Below are positions 43,368 to 53,000 of a stretch of DNA of 64,000 nt, piece after piece. A program made the translations under genes and the position numbers. The DNA is from JACCYU01 sp050740315 (GTDB lineage: Bacteria; Pseudomonadota; Gammaproteobacteria; JACCYU01): the NCBI GenBank assembly GCA_050740315.1, contig JBOIDC010000001.1, positions 62,001-126,000 on the forward strand, given 5' to 3'. The notes beneath the pieces are model-generated. The model was not told the origin of the DNA. It made no database searches and was given only the letters and a program-made list of their open reading frames with translations. Position 1 is the stretch's first letter, and each line of letters starts with the position of its first letter.

Positions 43368-44309
43368 CTAAAGCTGCCGTACGTACGCCGCCATCTTCTC
43401 GCGCGTGGCCGCATCGGGCAGACGGCCGGCCCCGGCCCGCATGTTATCGACAAGATGCGTGGGGTCGCTGGTCGCGGGAATAGTGCAGGTGACGGCCGGG
43501 TGCGAGACGATGAACTTGAGAAAAAACTGCGCCCAGGAACGGCAATCGAAATTGGCCGCCCAGGCGGGGAGCGTATGCCCGTCCACGACGCTGAACAGGC
43601 TGGCGTTTTCGAACGGTTCGTTGATCAGTACGGCGACGCCGCGCTCCGCGCACAACGGCAGCAGTCGCCGTTCCGCGTCGCGGGTGACGATGTTGTAGTT
43701 GAACTGCACGAAGTCGATATCATGCGCTTCGATAGCTCGCATCAGTTCGTCGTAGGCGTCGACCAGGTAATGCGTAACGCCGATATAGCGCACCCGCAGC
43801 TGGCGCTTCCACTCCCTGAGGGTGTCCAGGTGAGTTTCCGTATCGATGAGGTTGTGCACCTGCATCAGGTCGATTTGGTCGGCACGCAGCCGTTGCATGG
43901 ACTGCTCCATTTGCCGGATGCCCGCTTCGCGCCCGCTGGTCCACACCTTGGTGGCCAGAAACGGCCGGCTATTCCCGCTCACTTGCTGGAGGAGCTTTCC
44001 TACTACCGTCTCGGCTGTGCCATACATGGGCGAGGAATCGATCACGCGGCCGCCGTGCTGTAAGAACAGCCTCATGACCTCGCGCAGCGGCTTGGGGATA
44101 TCGGCGGCGGAGGCGATATCGAAGGTGCGCGCCGTGCCCAGCCCGATGACCGGCAGCGACTCGCTAGTTCCGGGAATGACCCGCCTGATCGCCGTGTGCG
44201 CGTCTCTCGCCGGTAAGTGACCGCACGCCAGCCATGCCCCCGCGCCGGCCAGCAGTTTAAGCACATCTCGGCGGGTGAACGCCGTGGCTGTGGGGTTTCG
44301 CCGTTGCAT
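43368..44309 (-). CDS. Tat-exported aldo/keto reductase
   Basis: 313 residues. A twin-arginine signal (FTRRDVLKLLAGAGAWLACG, about 11-30) leads into an aldo/keto reductase barrel: LPVIGLGTAR, RVIDSSPMYGTAE (catalytic Asp and Tyr), TKVW (catalytic Lys), QVHN in place of the usual histidine motif and IGVTHY. Export by Tat implies that the nicotinamide cofactor or another ligand is bound before secretion. Its start overlaps the end of the upstream transporter gene by about 50 bp. The substrate is unknown. Confidence 0.9.
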   Translation of the reverse strand: MQRRNPTATAFTRRDVLKLLAGAGAWLACGHLPARDAHTAIRRVIPGTSESLPVIGLGTARTFDIASAADIPKPLREVMRLFLQHGGRVIDSSPMYGTAETVVGKLLQQVSGNSRPFLATKVWTSGREAGIRQMEQSMQRLRADQIDLMQVHNLIDTETHLDTLREWKRQLRVRYIGVTHYLVDAYDELMRAIEAHDIDFVQFNYNIVTRDAERRLLPLCAERGVAVLINEPFENASLFSVVDGHTLPAWAANFDCRSWAQFFLKFIVSHPAVTCTIPATSDPTHLVDNMRAGAGRLPDAATREKMAAYVRQL

Positions 44310-45660
44310 GTTTCACCTGTGCGGAAGATGTCGCGCTAAGTTTCGCGCGATGGTCGATCTCCGCGGCTTGTTTGAGCGTTTCCTGCCGGCGCCCAAGATA
44401 CAAGGCGTTGGCCGCCCAAACGAGCGCGACCGGAACCGCAATTACTGCGATGCCGGAGAGCCCGAGGCCCAGAACCGTAAGCCCCGCGAAGATCCAGCTG
44501 CCGATCGCGTCTCCGCCACGATAGACCACAGTATCGATGAAATTTTTCGCCTTGTATTTGGTTTCGCGGTCGACCACAGTAAACAAAATCTCGCGCGCCG
44601 GGCTCGAGATCGAATAGCTGCCGGCGCGGCGCATGATTTGAAACGCGACGAGCACCGGCAGCACCGGCGCCATCCCAAGACCTGCGAAACCGCCGGCGGT
44701 AAGAATCGGGATCAGCGCCAAGGTCAGCGGCATGCCCAGCCATTTGATAATGCGTCCGGTCAGCGCCGCCTGAATGACGATCGTAAGGCAGTTGACGGCG
44801 AAGTCCATGCCGGCGAACACAGCAGTGCGCGTGGCGGGATCGTCGAAAGCGTTCGCCACGATGCGCGCCTGACCGAGATAAACAAACGTTGCCAGCGTTG
44901 TGTACAACCATATGAAGAGGCAGATGCCCAGCAGATAGGGTGACGTCAACACCAGTTTAACGCCGGCGAGTATGCCGCCGCCCAATGGGGTTCTATCCCG
45001 CGGTTCATGTGTTTCACCGGCCTCTTGTGGCGCGCACCGATTCAGCTTACGGATGCAAAGCACAGCGCCCACGAGTATCGCCGTCGATATCGGTAATAGA
45101 TTGATCGGCCCCAGCGACCCCGCCAGGATGCCGGTGACGGCGGGTCCGACCACCGCGCCGGCGCTGCCGCCCGCAGCGATAAATCCAAACAGCCGGCGTG
45201 CCTGGGCGTTGCTGAACAGGTCGGCCATGAAGCTCCAGAACACCGAGACCACAAATAGATTGAAGACGCTCGTCCAGATGAAAAACACGCGCGCGACAAC
45301 GACGGTGCCGACGTCGAGCTCAAACAGGACGTAGAAGATCAGGATGTTGGCGACGAAAAACAGGTACACCAACGGCAAGAGTTTAGCGCGCGCAAAACGG
45401 GCGGCCGCCCAGCCGAACAGCGGCACCGCCAGCAGCATCACGACAAACGTCCCGGTAAATACCCAGTGCAAACTTTCGATACCACCCGCGATGCCCATCT
45501 CGTCGCGCAGCGGACGAAGGATGTAATAAGACGAGAGCAGACAGAAAAAATACGCGAACGACCACAGCGCCGCCGCCGTCTCGTGCGGCCGCAGGTCGAC
45601 CAGCCTTTGCAGCGCACGCGCGAGTTTATGTTGAGCCGGCGTCGGTTCCGGATCGGTCAT
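44257..45660 (-). CDS. NTP/NDP exchange-type MFS transporter
   Basis: About 467 residues with about twelve hydrophobic segments. The N-terminal WSFAYFFCLLSSYYILRPLRDEMG and the later RREILFTVVDRETKYKAKN-like segment (AREILFTVVDRETKYKAKNF) are typical of the ATP/ADP-translocase-like group (COG3202). In obligate intracellular bacteria relatives import ATP; in free-living bacteria the role is unknown. Start at 45660 (MTDPEPTP) rather than 45696. It overlaps the reductase gene downstream. Confidence 0.88.
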   Translation of the reverse strand: MTDPEPTPAQHKLARALQRLVDLRPHETAAALWSFAYFFCLLSSYYILRPLRDEMGIAGGIESLHWVFTGTFVVMLLAVPLFGWAAARFARAKLLPLVYLFFVANILIFYVLFELDVGTVVVARVFFIWTSVFNLFVVSVFWSFMADLFSNAQARRLFGFIAAGGSAGAVVGPAVTGILAGSLGPINLLPISTAILVGAVLCIRKLNRCAPQEAGETHEPRDRTPLGGGILAGVKLVLTSPYLLGICLFIWLYTTLATFVYLGQARIVANAFDDPATRTAVFAGMDFAVNCLTIVIQAALTGRIIKWLGMPLTLALIPILTAGGFAGLGMAPVLPVLVAFQIMRRAGSYSISSPAREILFTVVDRETKYKAKNFIDTVVYRGGDAIGSWIFAGLTVLGLGLSGIAVIAVPVALVWAANALYLGRRQETLKQAAEIDHRAKLSATSSAQVKHATAKPHSHGVHPPRCA

Positions 45661-45676
45661 ACCGTAAGTGAATTCG

Positions 45677-46186
45677 TCATTTGCGCATCCGCGCAAAGAA
45701 ATTTTCTACAAACCTCATGGCGGTCAATACAAACAAAACAAGCACCGTTACGCTCAGCGCGAGCACAAGCTGGTTCAGCGCGACCGCAATTCCAATCGCG
45801 CTGACGAGCAGGATCGAAGCGGCCGTGGTCAGCCCTTCGATCGGGCCGCCCTTGGCGCGGAAAATGGTGCCGGCGCCAAGAAAACTGATGCCGGTGATGA
45901 TCGCCCCCACGATCCGGATGGGCTCGATGCGTAAGACATTCGCGTAGGCTTCGTGGGCGAACTTGGCAGCCAATGCATCGGCGAGTCCGATAAACAGTGC
46001 CGCGGCGCCGGCCACCAGCATGTGCGTGCGAAACCCGGCTGGTTTGTTGGATAATTCGCGCTCGATTCCGACCGCTCCACCCAGCAGCATCGCGATGGCG
46101 ACCTGCACCAACACCTCTAACTGAGGCCCAACGTCCGCCGCGAATATTTCCATGGGACTGTTATTAACGATTGAGCGCTGTGCCAT
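45677..46186 (-). CDS. MgtC/SapB family membrane protein
   Basis: 169 residues with four or five hydrophobic helices. GGAVGIERELSNKPAGFRTHMLVAGAAA is the MgtC/SapB signature, followed by GISFLGAGTIF and GLTTAASI. Relatives are linked to growth at low magnesium and to intracellular survival. An in-frame ATG at 46153 gives a start nearer to the family norm. Probably co-transcribed with the transporter 16 bp downstream. Confidence 0.9.
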   Translation of the reverse strand: MAQRSIVNNSPMEIFAADVGPQLEVLVQVAIAMLLGGAVGIERELSNKPAGFRTHMLVAGAAALFIGLADALAAKFAHEAYANVLRIEPIRIVGAIITGISFLGAGTIFRAKGGPIEGLTTAASILLVSAIGIAVALNQLVLALSVTVLVLFVLTAMRFVENFFARMRK

Positions 46187-46207
46187 GCATTGGTAGGTGA
46201 TAATGCT

Positions 46208-46567
46208 TTATTTGCGACCGTTTTTCGCTCCGCCGGTGGATTCGGCGCGCAGTTCGCGGGCGCGGGCGCGGGTGAGCTGGTGAAAACGCGGTGAGGGCCC
46301 CTTGTCCTCGTATACCGGATCACCAAATTCGTCTTCTTCAATGATCCGATCGCCCTGCACGTAAGGCATCGCGGACTCCAGCTCGTCGAGACTTGCGGAA
46401 AGCAGGTCTGTCATAATGATTGAAATGCCGATCCCTGGATACATTTCCGCCAATGCTTCCAACCGAGCGGCATCTCGGACCGGCAAGCGTATCGCGTATT
46501 CGCGCGCAGTTAACTGTGTGCCAGGTGCCGACTCCCACTCGGCTAACAACTCCTTTACTTTTTTCAA
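46208..46567 (-). CDS. Small conserved protein of unknown function
   Basis: 119 residues, soluble, with no signal peptide. LTAREYAIRLPVRDAARLEALAEMYPG and MTDLLSASLDELE look like a ribbon-helix-helix-type N-terminal half, followed by an acidic EEDEFGDPVYED stretch and a basic tail. Very similar short proteins occur in Pseudomonas and relatives, some annotated as pilin assembly or pili tip proteins; I see no support here for that name. Ends 21 bp from the MgtC-like gene. Confidence 0.8.
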   Translation of the reverse strand: MKKVKELLAEWESAPGTQLTAREYAIRLPVRDAARLEALAEMYPGIGISIIMTDLLSASLDELESAMPYVQGDRIIEEDEFGDPVYEDKGPSPRFHQLTRARARELRAESTGGAKNGRK

Positions 46568-46833
46568 GACAACCTCGGCGGCCTTAGGATGATGATTGCT
46601 GGGGCTGGTGAAGATAACAGCCCATGTTGAGAGGCGGTAGCGTTGTGCGGATTATTACACTTGTGGGCAGATGGATTTCAAATTCGATCCGCTTGAGGCT
46701 GAGATGAAAGCTCGGCGAAAAGGGTTTGCCCGTTCAGCACACCGTGCCCAAGATAGCGCACCACCCGATGTAATGGATGCAAGTTCGATAAGAATCGCGG
46801 CCACTAGCAGGCCAATCTAAGCGAGGTTGCTCC

Positions 46834-47643
46834 TTAGCGATCGCCCGTAAGCGGCACGAACAGCACCGGCAGCAATTGCCGCTTTTCAACCGCGCCTTCC
46901 GGCGTTTTTTGCACCAGCATCAGGTGTTGGGTAAAAGCTCCGCTGCTGACCGGAATGATCATCGTGCCGCCGGGTTTCAGCTGGCGCACCAGCGGTGGCG
47001 GGAGGTGGTCCGCGCCCGCGGTGACCATGATGGCATCGAACGGAGCGTGTTCTGGCCAGCCGTGATAGCCATCGCCGACGCGACTGGTCAGGTTATCGTA
47101 GCCGAGTTGCGCTAATCGCTCGGCCGCCTGCTCGGCCAAGGGTTCGATGATTTCCACCGTGTAAACGTGTCCGGCCAGTTCGGCCAGCACCGCGGCTTGA
47201 TAACCCGAGCCGGTACCTATCTCCAGCACGTTGTCATCGGCTTCCACATCGAGCAGATCGGTCATCAGCGCGACGATATAGGGCTGAGAAATGGTTTGCC
47301 CGTGCCCTATAGGAAGCGGCTCATTTTCGTAAGCGCGGTCGCGCAAGTGTGCGGGGACAAAGCGGTGGCGAGGCACGCGATTCATGGCCGCCATTACCGC
47401 GGGATCGATCTGCCCTTCACCGAGTTCGCGCGCCTGAGCGTAGTCCTCAATATGATCGATCATCGCCGCGCGCTTGCCGGCGTAGTGATTGTCGTCGCTC
47501 TTAACAGCCATGCTGTACGCGAGCAGCCCGCATAACAGGGCATTCGTAAGCGCATGCACTATGCGCGAGCTACTGCCGTGCCAGGGTTTGGTGCGCTTAG
47601 CGGGCGGGCGCCGGCCTACAAAACTAGGGTGTGACATGCTCAC
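46834..47643 (-). CDS. pcm: Protein-L-isoaspartate O-methyltransferase with N-terminal signal or anchor
   Basis: 269 residues, about 50 more than cytoplasmic PIMT. The extra N-terminus is basic and then hydrophobic (LTNALLCGLLAYSMAV, about 33-48), so the enzyme should be periplasmic or membrane-anchored. The core is complete: RVPRHRFVP, PIGHGQTISQPYIVALMTDLL, the SAM motif VLEIGTGSGYQAAVLA, and VTAGADHLPPPLVRQLKPGG. It repairs isoaspartyl damage in proteins. An internal ATG at 47508 would give a cytoplasmic form, so dual localisation is possible. Confidence 0.9.
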   Translation of the reverse strand: MSMSHPSFVGRRPPAKRTKPWHGSSSRIVHALTNALLCGLLAYSMAVKSDDNHYAGKRAAMIDHIEDYAQARELGEGQIDPAVMAAMNRVPRHRFVPAHLRDRAYENEPLPIGHGQTISQPYIVALMTDLLDVEADDNVLEIGTGSGYQAAVLAELAGHVYTVEIIEPLAEQAAERLAQLGYDNLTSRVGDGYHGWPEHAPFDAIMVTAGADHLPPPLVRQLKPGGTMIIPVSSGAFTQHLMLVQKTPEGAVEKRQLLPVLFVPLTGDR

Positions 47644-47761
47644 CGCGGTAACTCACCCGCCACGCCTGCGTCGAATAAAATGGTCCGGCCGATCCATGGC
47701 CGGAACGACTGCGTCATGAGGCTAACACTAGTGATAAAATGCTGTTAGCCAAAGTTCAAGG

Positions 47762-48061
47762 CTACGCTGTTGCCCAGGCAGTGCACCAACCCTCGGCCAA
47801 CACCAGCTGGCCTTGAAAGAGTTGGCACGCACCCGACTCGGCGCCGCCGCCGTAATACTTGCAGTTCGCGCAAGTTTCTCCTTTGGTGGTGGACTTCTCT
47901 ACGTATTTCAGCTGCTTGGCGACCGGATCACTAGGCGATATGGTCTCCGCGGCCTGTACCGGCGCGCGCAGCAGTACGTTGGCCAGTGGAATCGCAACGA
48001 CCCCGCCAAGCGCCAGTTTCATGGCGCGACGGCGGCCATGCGCAATGGATTGATCAGACAT
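47762..48061 (-). CDS. High-potential iron-sulfur protein (HiPIP)
   Basis: 99 residues. A twin-arginine signal (HGRRRAMKLALGG, cleavage near VQAAE) precedes a small domain with the four cluster cysteines in order C-x2-C, C and C (ETCANCKYYGG, SGACQLF, EGWCTAW). HiPIPs carry electrons in the periplasm with a 4Fe-4S cluster, donating to photosynthetic reaction centres or terminal oxidases. The gene stands alone, so its partners are not visible. Start at 48061 (MSDQ). Confidence 0.95.
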   Translation of the reverse strand: MSDQSIAHGRRRAMKLALGGVVAIPLANVLLRAPVQAAETISPSDPVAKQLKYVEKSTTKGETCANCKYYGGGAESGACQLFQGQLVLAEGWCTAWATA

Positions 48062-48372
48062 CACAAACTCCTCATCTAGCATCCGTTTTCGGATGGCCAT
48101 TCTTGTTTAACCAAAGCCACGTCCATGACGGTAAGCCATAAAACGCTCATAGTGATTTATGCACACATCGCGCCATGAATCAACGTCATAATAAGGGCTT
48201 TCGCGCGATATCAGCGAGTAACGGTGGCTGAGAACCTGGGGTAACCTGAGGTTCGATCACCGATCACGGCGCGAGTCTAAGTGTAGCGCAGCGCCGACGA
48301 ACGCGAGCATAGCGTCGTCAGACGGAGCGCATGTCCGCTGCTCGGCCAGATCGGTACAGTATAATGAGCCGC

Positions 48373-49374
48373 ATGAACGCGAACCTTAATTCCCTGTTAA
48401 TTGCAGTGTTAGCGACGTTTCCGGCGGGGGCGACCCTGAACGCCGCGACGCTCGATTTGCCGACCGCAGACGATGCGCTGGTGGGGGAGTCACAAATCAC
48501 CACCGCGCGTTACGAGGACACGCTAATCGACATCGCGCGGCTTCATGGCCTGGGATTCAACGAAATCCGTCACGCCAATCCGAAGGTGGATGCCTGGCTG
48601 CCAGGCGCCGGAACCAAAGTAATATTGCCGATGCGTCATATACTTCCGGACGCGCCGCGCGACGGTATCGTGATCAATGTCGCCGAAATGCGACTTTATT
48701 ACTACCCTAAAGCACGGTCGGGCGAACCGCCGCAAGTCGTGACTTATCCGGTGAGTATCGGCCGCGGCGAGTGGCAGACGCCGCTGATGACGACCGAGAT
48801 CACTTCGAAAGTGAAAGATCCCACCTGGTATCCGCCCGAGTCGGTGCGTAAAGAACATGCCGCAGACGGCGATCCACTGCCCAAGGCTGTGCCGCCGGGG
48901 CCGAAAAATCCGCTGGGCGGCTATGCGATGCGGTTAGGGATACCCAGTTATTTGATCCACGGTACCAACAAGCCATATGGTATCGGGATGCAAGTCACTC
49001 ACGGTTGTATCCGGCTTTATCCTGAAGAGATCGAGGCCTTGTACAACGCGGTGTCGGTGGGCACGCCCGTGCGCATCGTCAATCAATCGTACAAGGCCGG
49101 TTGGCATGACGGTGAGTTGTATCTGGAGGTGCACGCGCCGCTTTCCGATGGCTCCGATGCTGTCCCGACTCAGAATCTAACGCCAGTGGTCGCACGGGTG
49201 ATTGCCGCGACCGAGGGTCGGGAAGGTTATGAAGTCGATTGGGACAAGGTACGTGACATCGTCAACGAGCAAGCCGGTATGCCTGTTCCGGCGGGGCGCA
49301 GTAGCGGGAAGATCCACGCGCCACAGACTTTCGTCGCGCAAACAGAAGCGCCTGGCGGTGGCCAGGCGCAATAA
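48373..49374 (+). CDS. L,D-transpeptidase (YkuD), ErfK/YbiS type
   Basis: About 333 residues. A signal peptide (MNANLNSLLIAVLATFPAGATLNA) is followed by a LysM-like segment (YEDTLIDIARLHGLGFNEI), then a YkuD catalytic domain (about 100-245) with HGTNKP and the active-site THGCIRLYPEE. Such enzymes attach Lpp to peptidoglycan or make 3-3 crosslinks. The Lpp/OprI-like lipoprotein gene converges on it. An ATG at 48364 is also possible; a TATAAT overlaps it (48360-48365), so the start at 48373 is preferred. Confidence 0.93.
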   Translation: MNANLNSLLIAVLATFPAGATLNAATLDLPTADDALVGESQITTARYEDTLIDIARLHGLGFNEIRHANPKVDAWLPGAGTKVILPMRHILPDAPRDGIVINVAEMRLYYYPKARSGEPPQVVTYPVSIGRGEWQTPLMTTEITSKVKDPTWYPPESVRKEHAADGDPLPKAVPPGPKNPLGGYAMRLGIPSYLIHGTNKPYGIGMQVTHGCIRLYPEEIEALYNAVSVGTPVRIVNQSYKAGWHDGELYLEVHAPLSDGSDAVPTQNLTPVVARVIAATEGREGYEVDWDKVRDIVNEQAGMPVPAGRSSGKIHAPQTFVAQTEAPGGGQAQ

Positions 49375-49449
49375 AAACTACCGAACGGGCTGCTAACAGC
49401 GACGACGTATTATCGGCGTACCCAGCTGTAGCAGGTCGAGAATCGGTGC

Positions 49450-49761
49450 TTACTTCTGTTGCGCGCGTTGGAACATGCGATCCAGTCGCTCGGTATTGGC
49501 ATCGCAACATGATTGCGCCTCGTCCGCGGTCTGAGACGCCGCCTCCGCCGTACTCATGGCGCTGTCGGCAGCCTGTTGCGCGGAATCCGCGGTGCTCTGG
49601 GCCTGATCGGCACTTTGTTGTGCGGACTCGGCGGCGGATCTAGCCTCTTCCGCCATCTTGCGCACCTCTTCGAGACTGCCGGTGGTTGCGCAGCCGGCGC
49701 CCGTTGCAACCACCGCTGCCAACATGGCAATACTCAATGCCCGTGAATAACTTTGCTTCAT
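49450..49761 (-). CDS. Lpp/OprI-like alanine-zipper lipoprotein
   Basis: 103 residues. Signal peptide with lipobox ATGAGC (lipidated Cys at 24), then an alanine-rich heptad zipper (about 35-85: AESAQQSADQAQSTADSAQQA) and a C-terminus RMFQRAQQK ending in lysine, as in E. coli Lpp and Pseudomonas OprI, where the terminal lysine is bound covalently to peptidoglycan. Two adjacent cysteines at 85-86 are unusual for the family. AAGGGGAAACC precedes the ATG at 49761. It is likely an abundant trimer that tethers the outer membrane. Confidence 0.9.
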   Translation of the reverse strand: MKQSYSRALSIAMLAAVVATGAGCATTGSLEEVRKMAEEARSAAESAQQSADQAQSTADSAQQAADSAMSTAEAASQTADEAQSCCDANTERLDRMFQRAQQK

Positions 49762-49885
49762 TGGTTTCCCCTTGTGAATGTTGCCCTTCGAGATTGAAGA
49801 AATACCAGGGCTATCCCTCGCCTTAATCCTCCCGCTACTGCCCGCGCAATAATACTGCAAGGCGCACGCTCGCTGAAAGCATTCG

Positions 49886-49914
49886 TTCGCAATAACTTAT
49901 CAGAAAGTTATAAT
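49886..49914 (+). promoter_or_regulatory. Candidate lhr promoter with overlapping inverted repeat
   Basis: TATAAT at 49909-49914 has TTCGCA (four of six to TTGACA) 17 bp upstream at 49886-49891. The spacer and -10 contain a perfect inverted repeat, ATAACTT-N6-AAGTTAT (49892-49911), in an AT-rich island. A regulator or a divergent promoter may use it; inference from sequence alone. Confidence 0.5.
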
Positions 49915-50005
49915 CTGATCAGTGAACTGGCGGCCATCGCGCGCCCAACGTCCGCCAGTTAGCGCAAGCGCTCTCGGCGCCCGGCTCACGAACGTCGTAA
50001 CCGCC

Positions 50006-53000
50006 ATGTCTTTGAATTTGCTGCACCCGGTCGTCAAAGCCTGGTTCGAAAACAGCTTTCCGGCGCCCACGGGCGCGCAACTTGAGGCGTGGCCGGCCAT
50101 CAAGGCGGGGCGGCACACGCTGATCGCTTCGCCCACCGGATCGGGCAAAACCTTGGCCGCGTTTCTGGCGGCCATTGATGACCTGACCCGCCAGGCATTG
50201 GCGAGACCGCTCGAAGACCGGACGCAAGTGCTCTATGTGTCGCCGTTGAAGGCGCTTTCCAGCGACATCCGCAAGAATCTCGAGGCGCCGCTCTTTGGCA
50301 TTCGCGATGAGCTCATGATGAGCGGTCTTGCCGATGTCGACATTCGAGCCGAAGTGCGGACGGGCGATACGTCCCAGGCCGAACGCGAACGCATGCGCCG
50401 TCGCCCGCCGCATATTCTGGTGACCACGCCGGAATCGCTTTACATCCTGCTTACGTCCGAATCCGGCCGCCGTATGCTCGCCACGGTGCGCACCGTTATC
50501 CTGGATGAAATCCACGCGCTCGCCGGCAACAAGCGCGGCGCCCATCTGGCGCTGTCCATGGAGCGCTTGCAGTCGTTGTGTGCCCGCCCGCTAATCCGCA
50601 TCGGTCTGTCCGCTACCCAAAAGCCTGTCGAGAGCCTGGCCAGTTTCATAACCGGCGGCGGGAACGACTGCACCATCGTGAACATCGGCCATACACGCAG
50701 TCGCGATCTTGCGATAGAGGTGCCCGGCTCGCCTTTGGAAGCGGTGATGGCGGGAGAAGTCTGGGCCGAGATTTACGACCGCCTGGCCGCGCTGATCGAC
50801 CAACACCGCACGACGTTGATCTTCGTCAACACGCGCCGCCTGGCCGAGCGCGTGGCGCGCCACTTAAGCGAGCGCGTCGGCGGCGAAGCCGTCACGGCGC
50901 ATCACGGAAGCCTCGCGCGCGAACACCGGCTGGACGCGGAGCAGCGGCTGAAAGCCGGCAAGCTGCGGGCGCTGGTCGCGACCGCCTCACTGGAACTGGG
51001 CATCGACATCGGCGATGTCGATCTGGTCTGCCAGATCGGCTCGCCGCGCGCCATCGGCACGCTGTTGCAGCGGGTGGGCCGTTCCGGACACGCGGTGCTG
51101 GGCACGCCAAGAGGCCGTCTGTTCCCGCTTTCGCGCGACGATCTGGTCGAGTGCGCTGCGCTGCTCATGGTGGTGGCGCGCGGCCAGCTGGATGCGCTCG
51201 AGGTGTCGAAACGGCCGCTGGACGTGCTCGCCCAGCAGATCGTTGCCGAGGTGAGTTGCCGCGAATGGCCGGAAGACGATCTGTTCAATCAGGTGCGTCG
51301 CGCGTGGCCTTATCACGATCTAGCGCGCAAGCAGTTCGACGCCGTGGTGGCCATGCTGGCCGACGGTTTTTCCACCCGTCGGGGCCGCCGCGCGGCGTGG
51401 ATACATCGCGACGCCGTCAACAAGCGCCTGCGCGCGCGCCGCGGCGCGCGCCTCAGCGCGATCATGAACGGCGGCGCCATCCCTGATCAGTTCGACTACA
51501 CCGTCGTCCTGCAGCCCGACGGCCATCCCATCGGCACCTTGAACGAAGACTTCGCCTTCGAGAGTCTGCCCGGCGATATCTTCCAGCTCGGCAACACGGC
51601 GTATCGCATCCTCAAGACCGAGATGGGCAAGGTCTATGTGGAAGACGCCAAGGGCCAGCCGCCGAACATTCCGTTCTGGTTCGGTGAGGCGCCGGGGCGG
51701 AGTCGCGAGCTCAGCCTGGCGGTGTCGCAGCTGCGCGCGGAATTGGATATCCGGCTTGAACACGGAATAGAACACGCCGTTGACTGGCTGGTGACCGAAC
51801 ACAGATTGGCCGAGTCGGTCGCGTCGCAGCTGGTTCATTATCTGGCGAGTGCGCGCGCGGCGCTGAGCGTGATCCCGACACAGGACAACATCGTTTTCGA
51901 GCGTTTCTTCGACGAGGCGGGGGATCAGCATCTCGTTATACACGCGCCTTTCGGCTCGGCCGTAAATCGCGCCTGGGGCTTGAGTTTGCGCAAGCGCTTC
52001 TGCCGAAAATTCAACTTCGAACTGCAGGCCGCGGCGCTGGAAGACAGCATTGTGCTGTCCCTGGGGCCGACGCACAGTTTCCCGCTGGAAGAGGTCGCGC
52101 ATTATCTGAACGCCCGATCGGCGCGCGAGGTGCTGATCCAGGCGCTGCTGGATGTGCCGCTGTTCGCCACGCGCTGGCGCTGGGTCGCCAGCACCGCGCT
52201 TGCGGTGCGGCGCAATCGCGCGACCGGGCGCGTGCCACCTCAACTGCAACGCATGGACGCCGAAGATTTGATCGCCGTGGTGTTCCCGGATCAGCTTGCC
52301 TGCGCGGAAAACCTCAGCGGCAAGCGCGAGGTGCCGGAGCATCCGCTGGTCGGACAGACCATCAACGATTGCCTGCACGAGGCGATGGACATCGAGGGCC
52401 TGGAGACGGCGCTCGCGCGTGTGGAAAAAGGTGAAATCAAGGTGCTGACGCGCGATCTGGCCGCGCCTTCTCCGCTGGCTCAAGAGATCTTAAGCGCGCG
52501 GCCCTACGCCTTTCTCGATGACGCGCCGGCCGAGGAGCGCCGCACGCAGATGGTGCAGGCGCGCAGCTTCATCAATCCGGAGGATACGGCGCGGCTGGGG
52601 GCACTGGATCCTGATGCGATTGCGCAGGTGTGCGCGCAGGCTTGGCCGGAGATTACCAGCGCCGATGAGCTGCATGACGCCCTCATGCTGCTGGGATTCA
52701 TAACGGCTGAAGAAGCCGTCGATGTTTCGCGTCGCTGGCTCGATGAGCTAACCGCGGCGCGGCGCGCAACGACACTGAAGGCGCGCGATGTGGAACTGTG
52801 GGTTTGCGCCGAGCGACTTGCGCTGTTGCGTGAATTGTTTCCAGCAGCGGTTCTGGAACCACCGATCGACGCGGTGTCGGGCAGTGTGAACAGCGTAGGC
52901 GATCACGAAGGCGCGTTGACGGTGCTGGTCCGCGCCCGCCTGCAAGGCCTGGGGCCCGTTCAGGCAAATACGCTGGCGGCCCCTCTGGGTGTGCAGGTCA

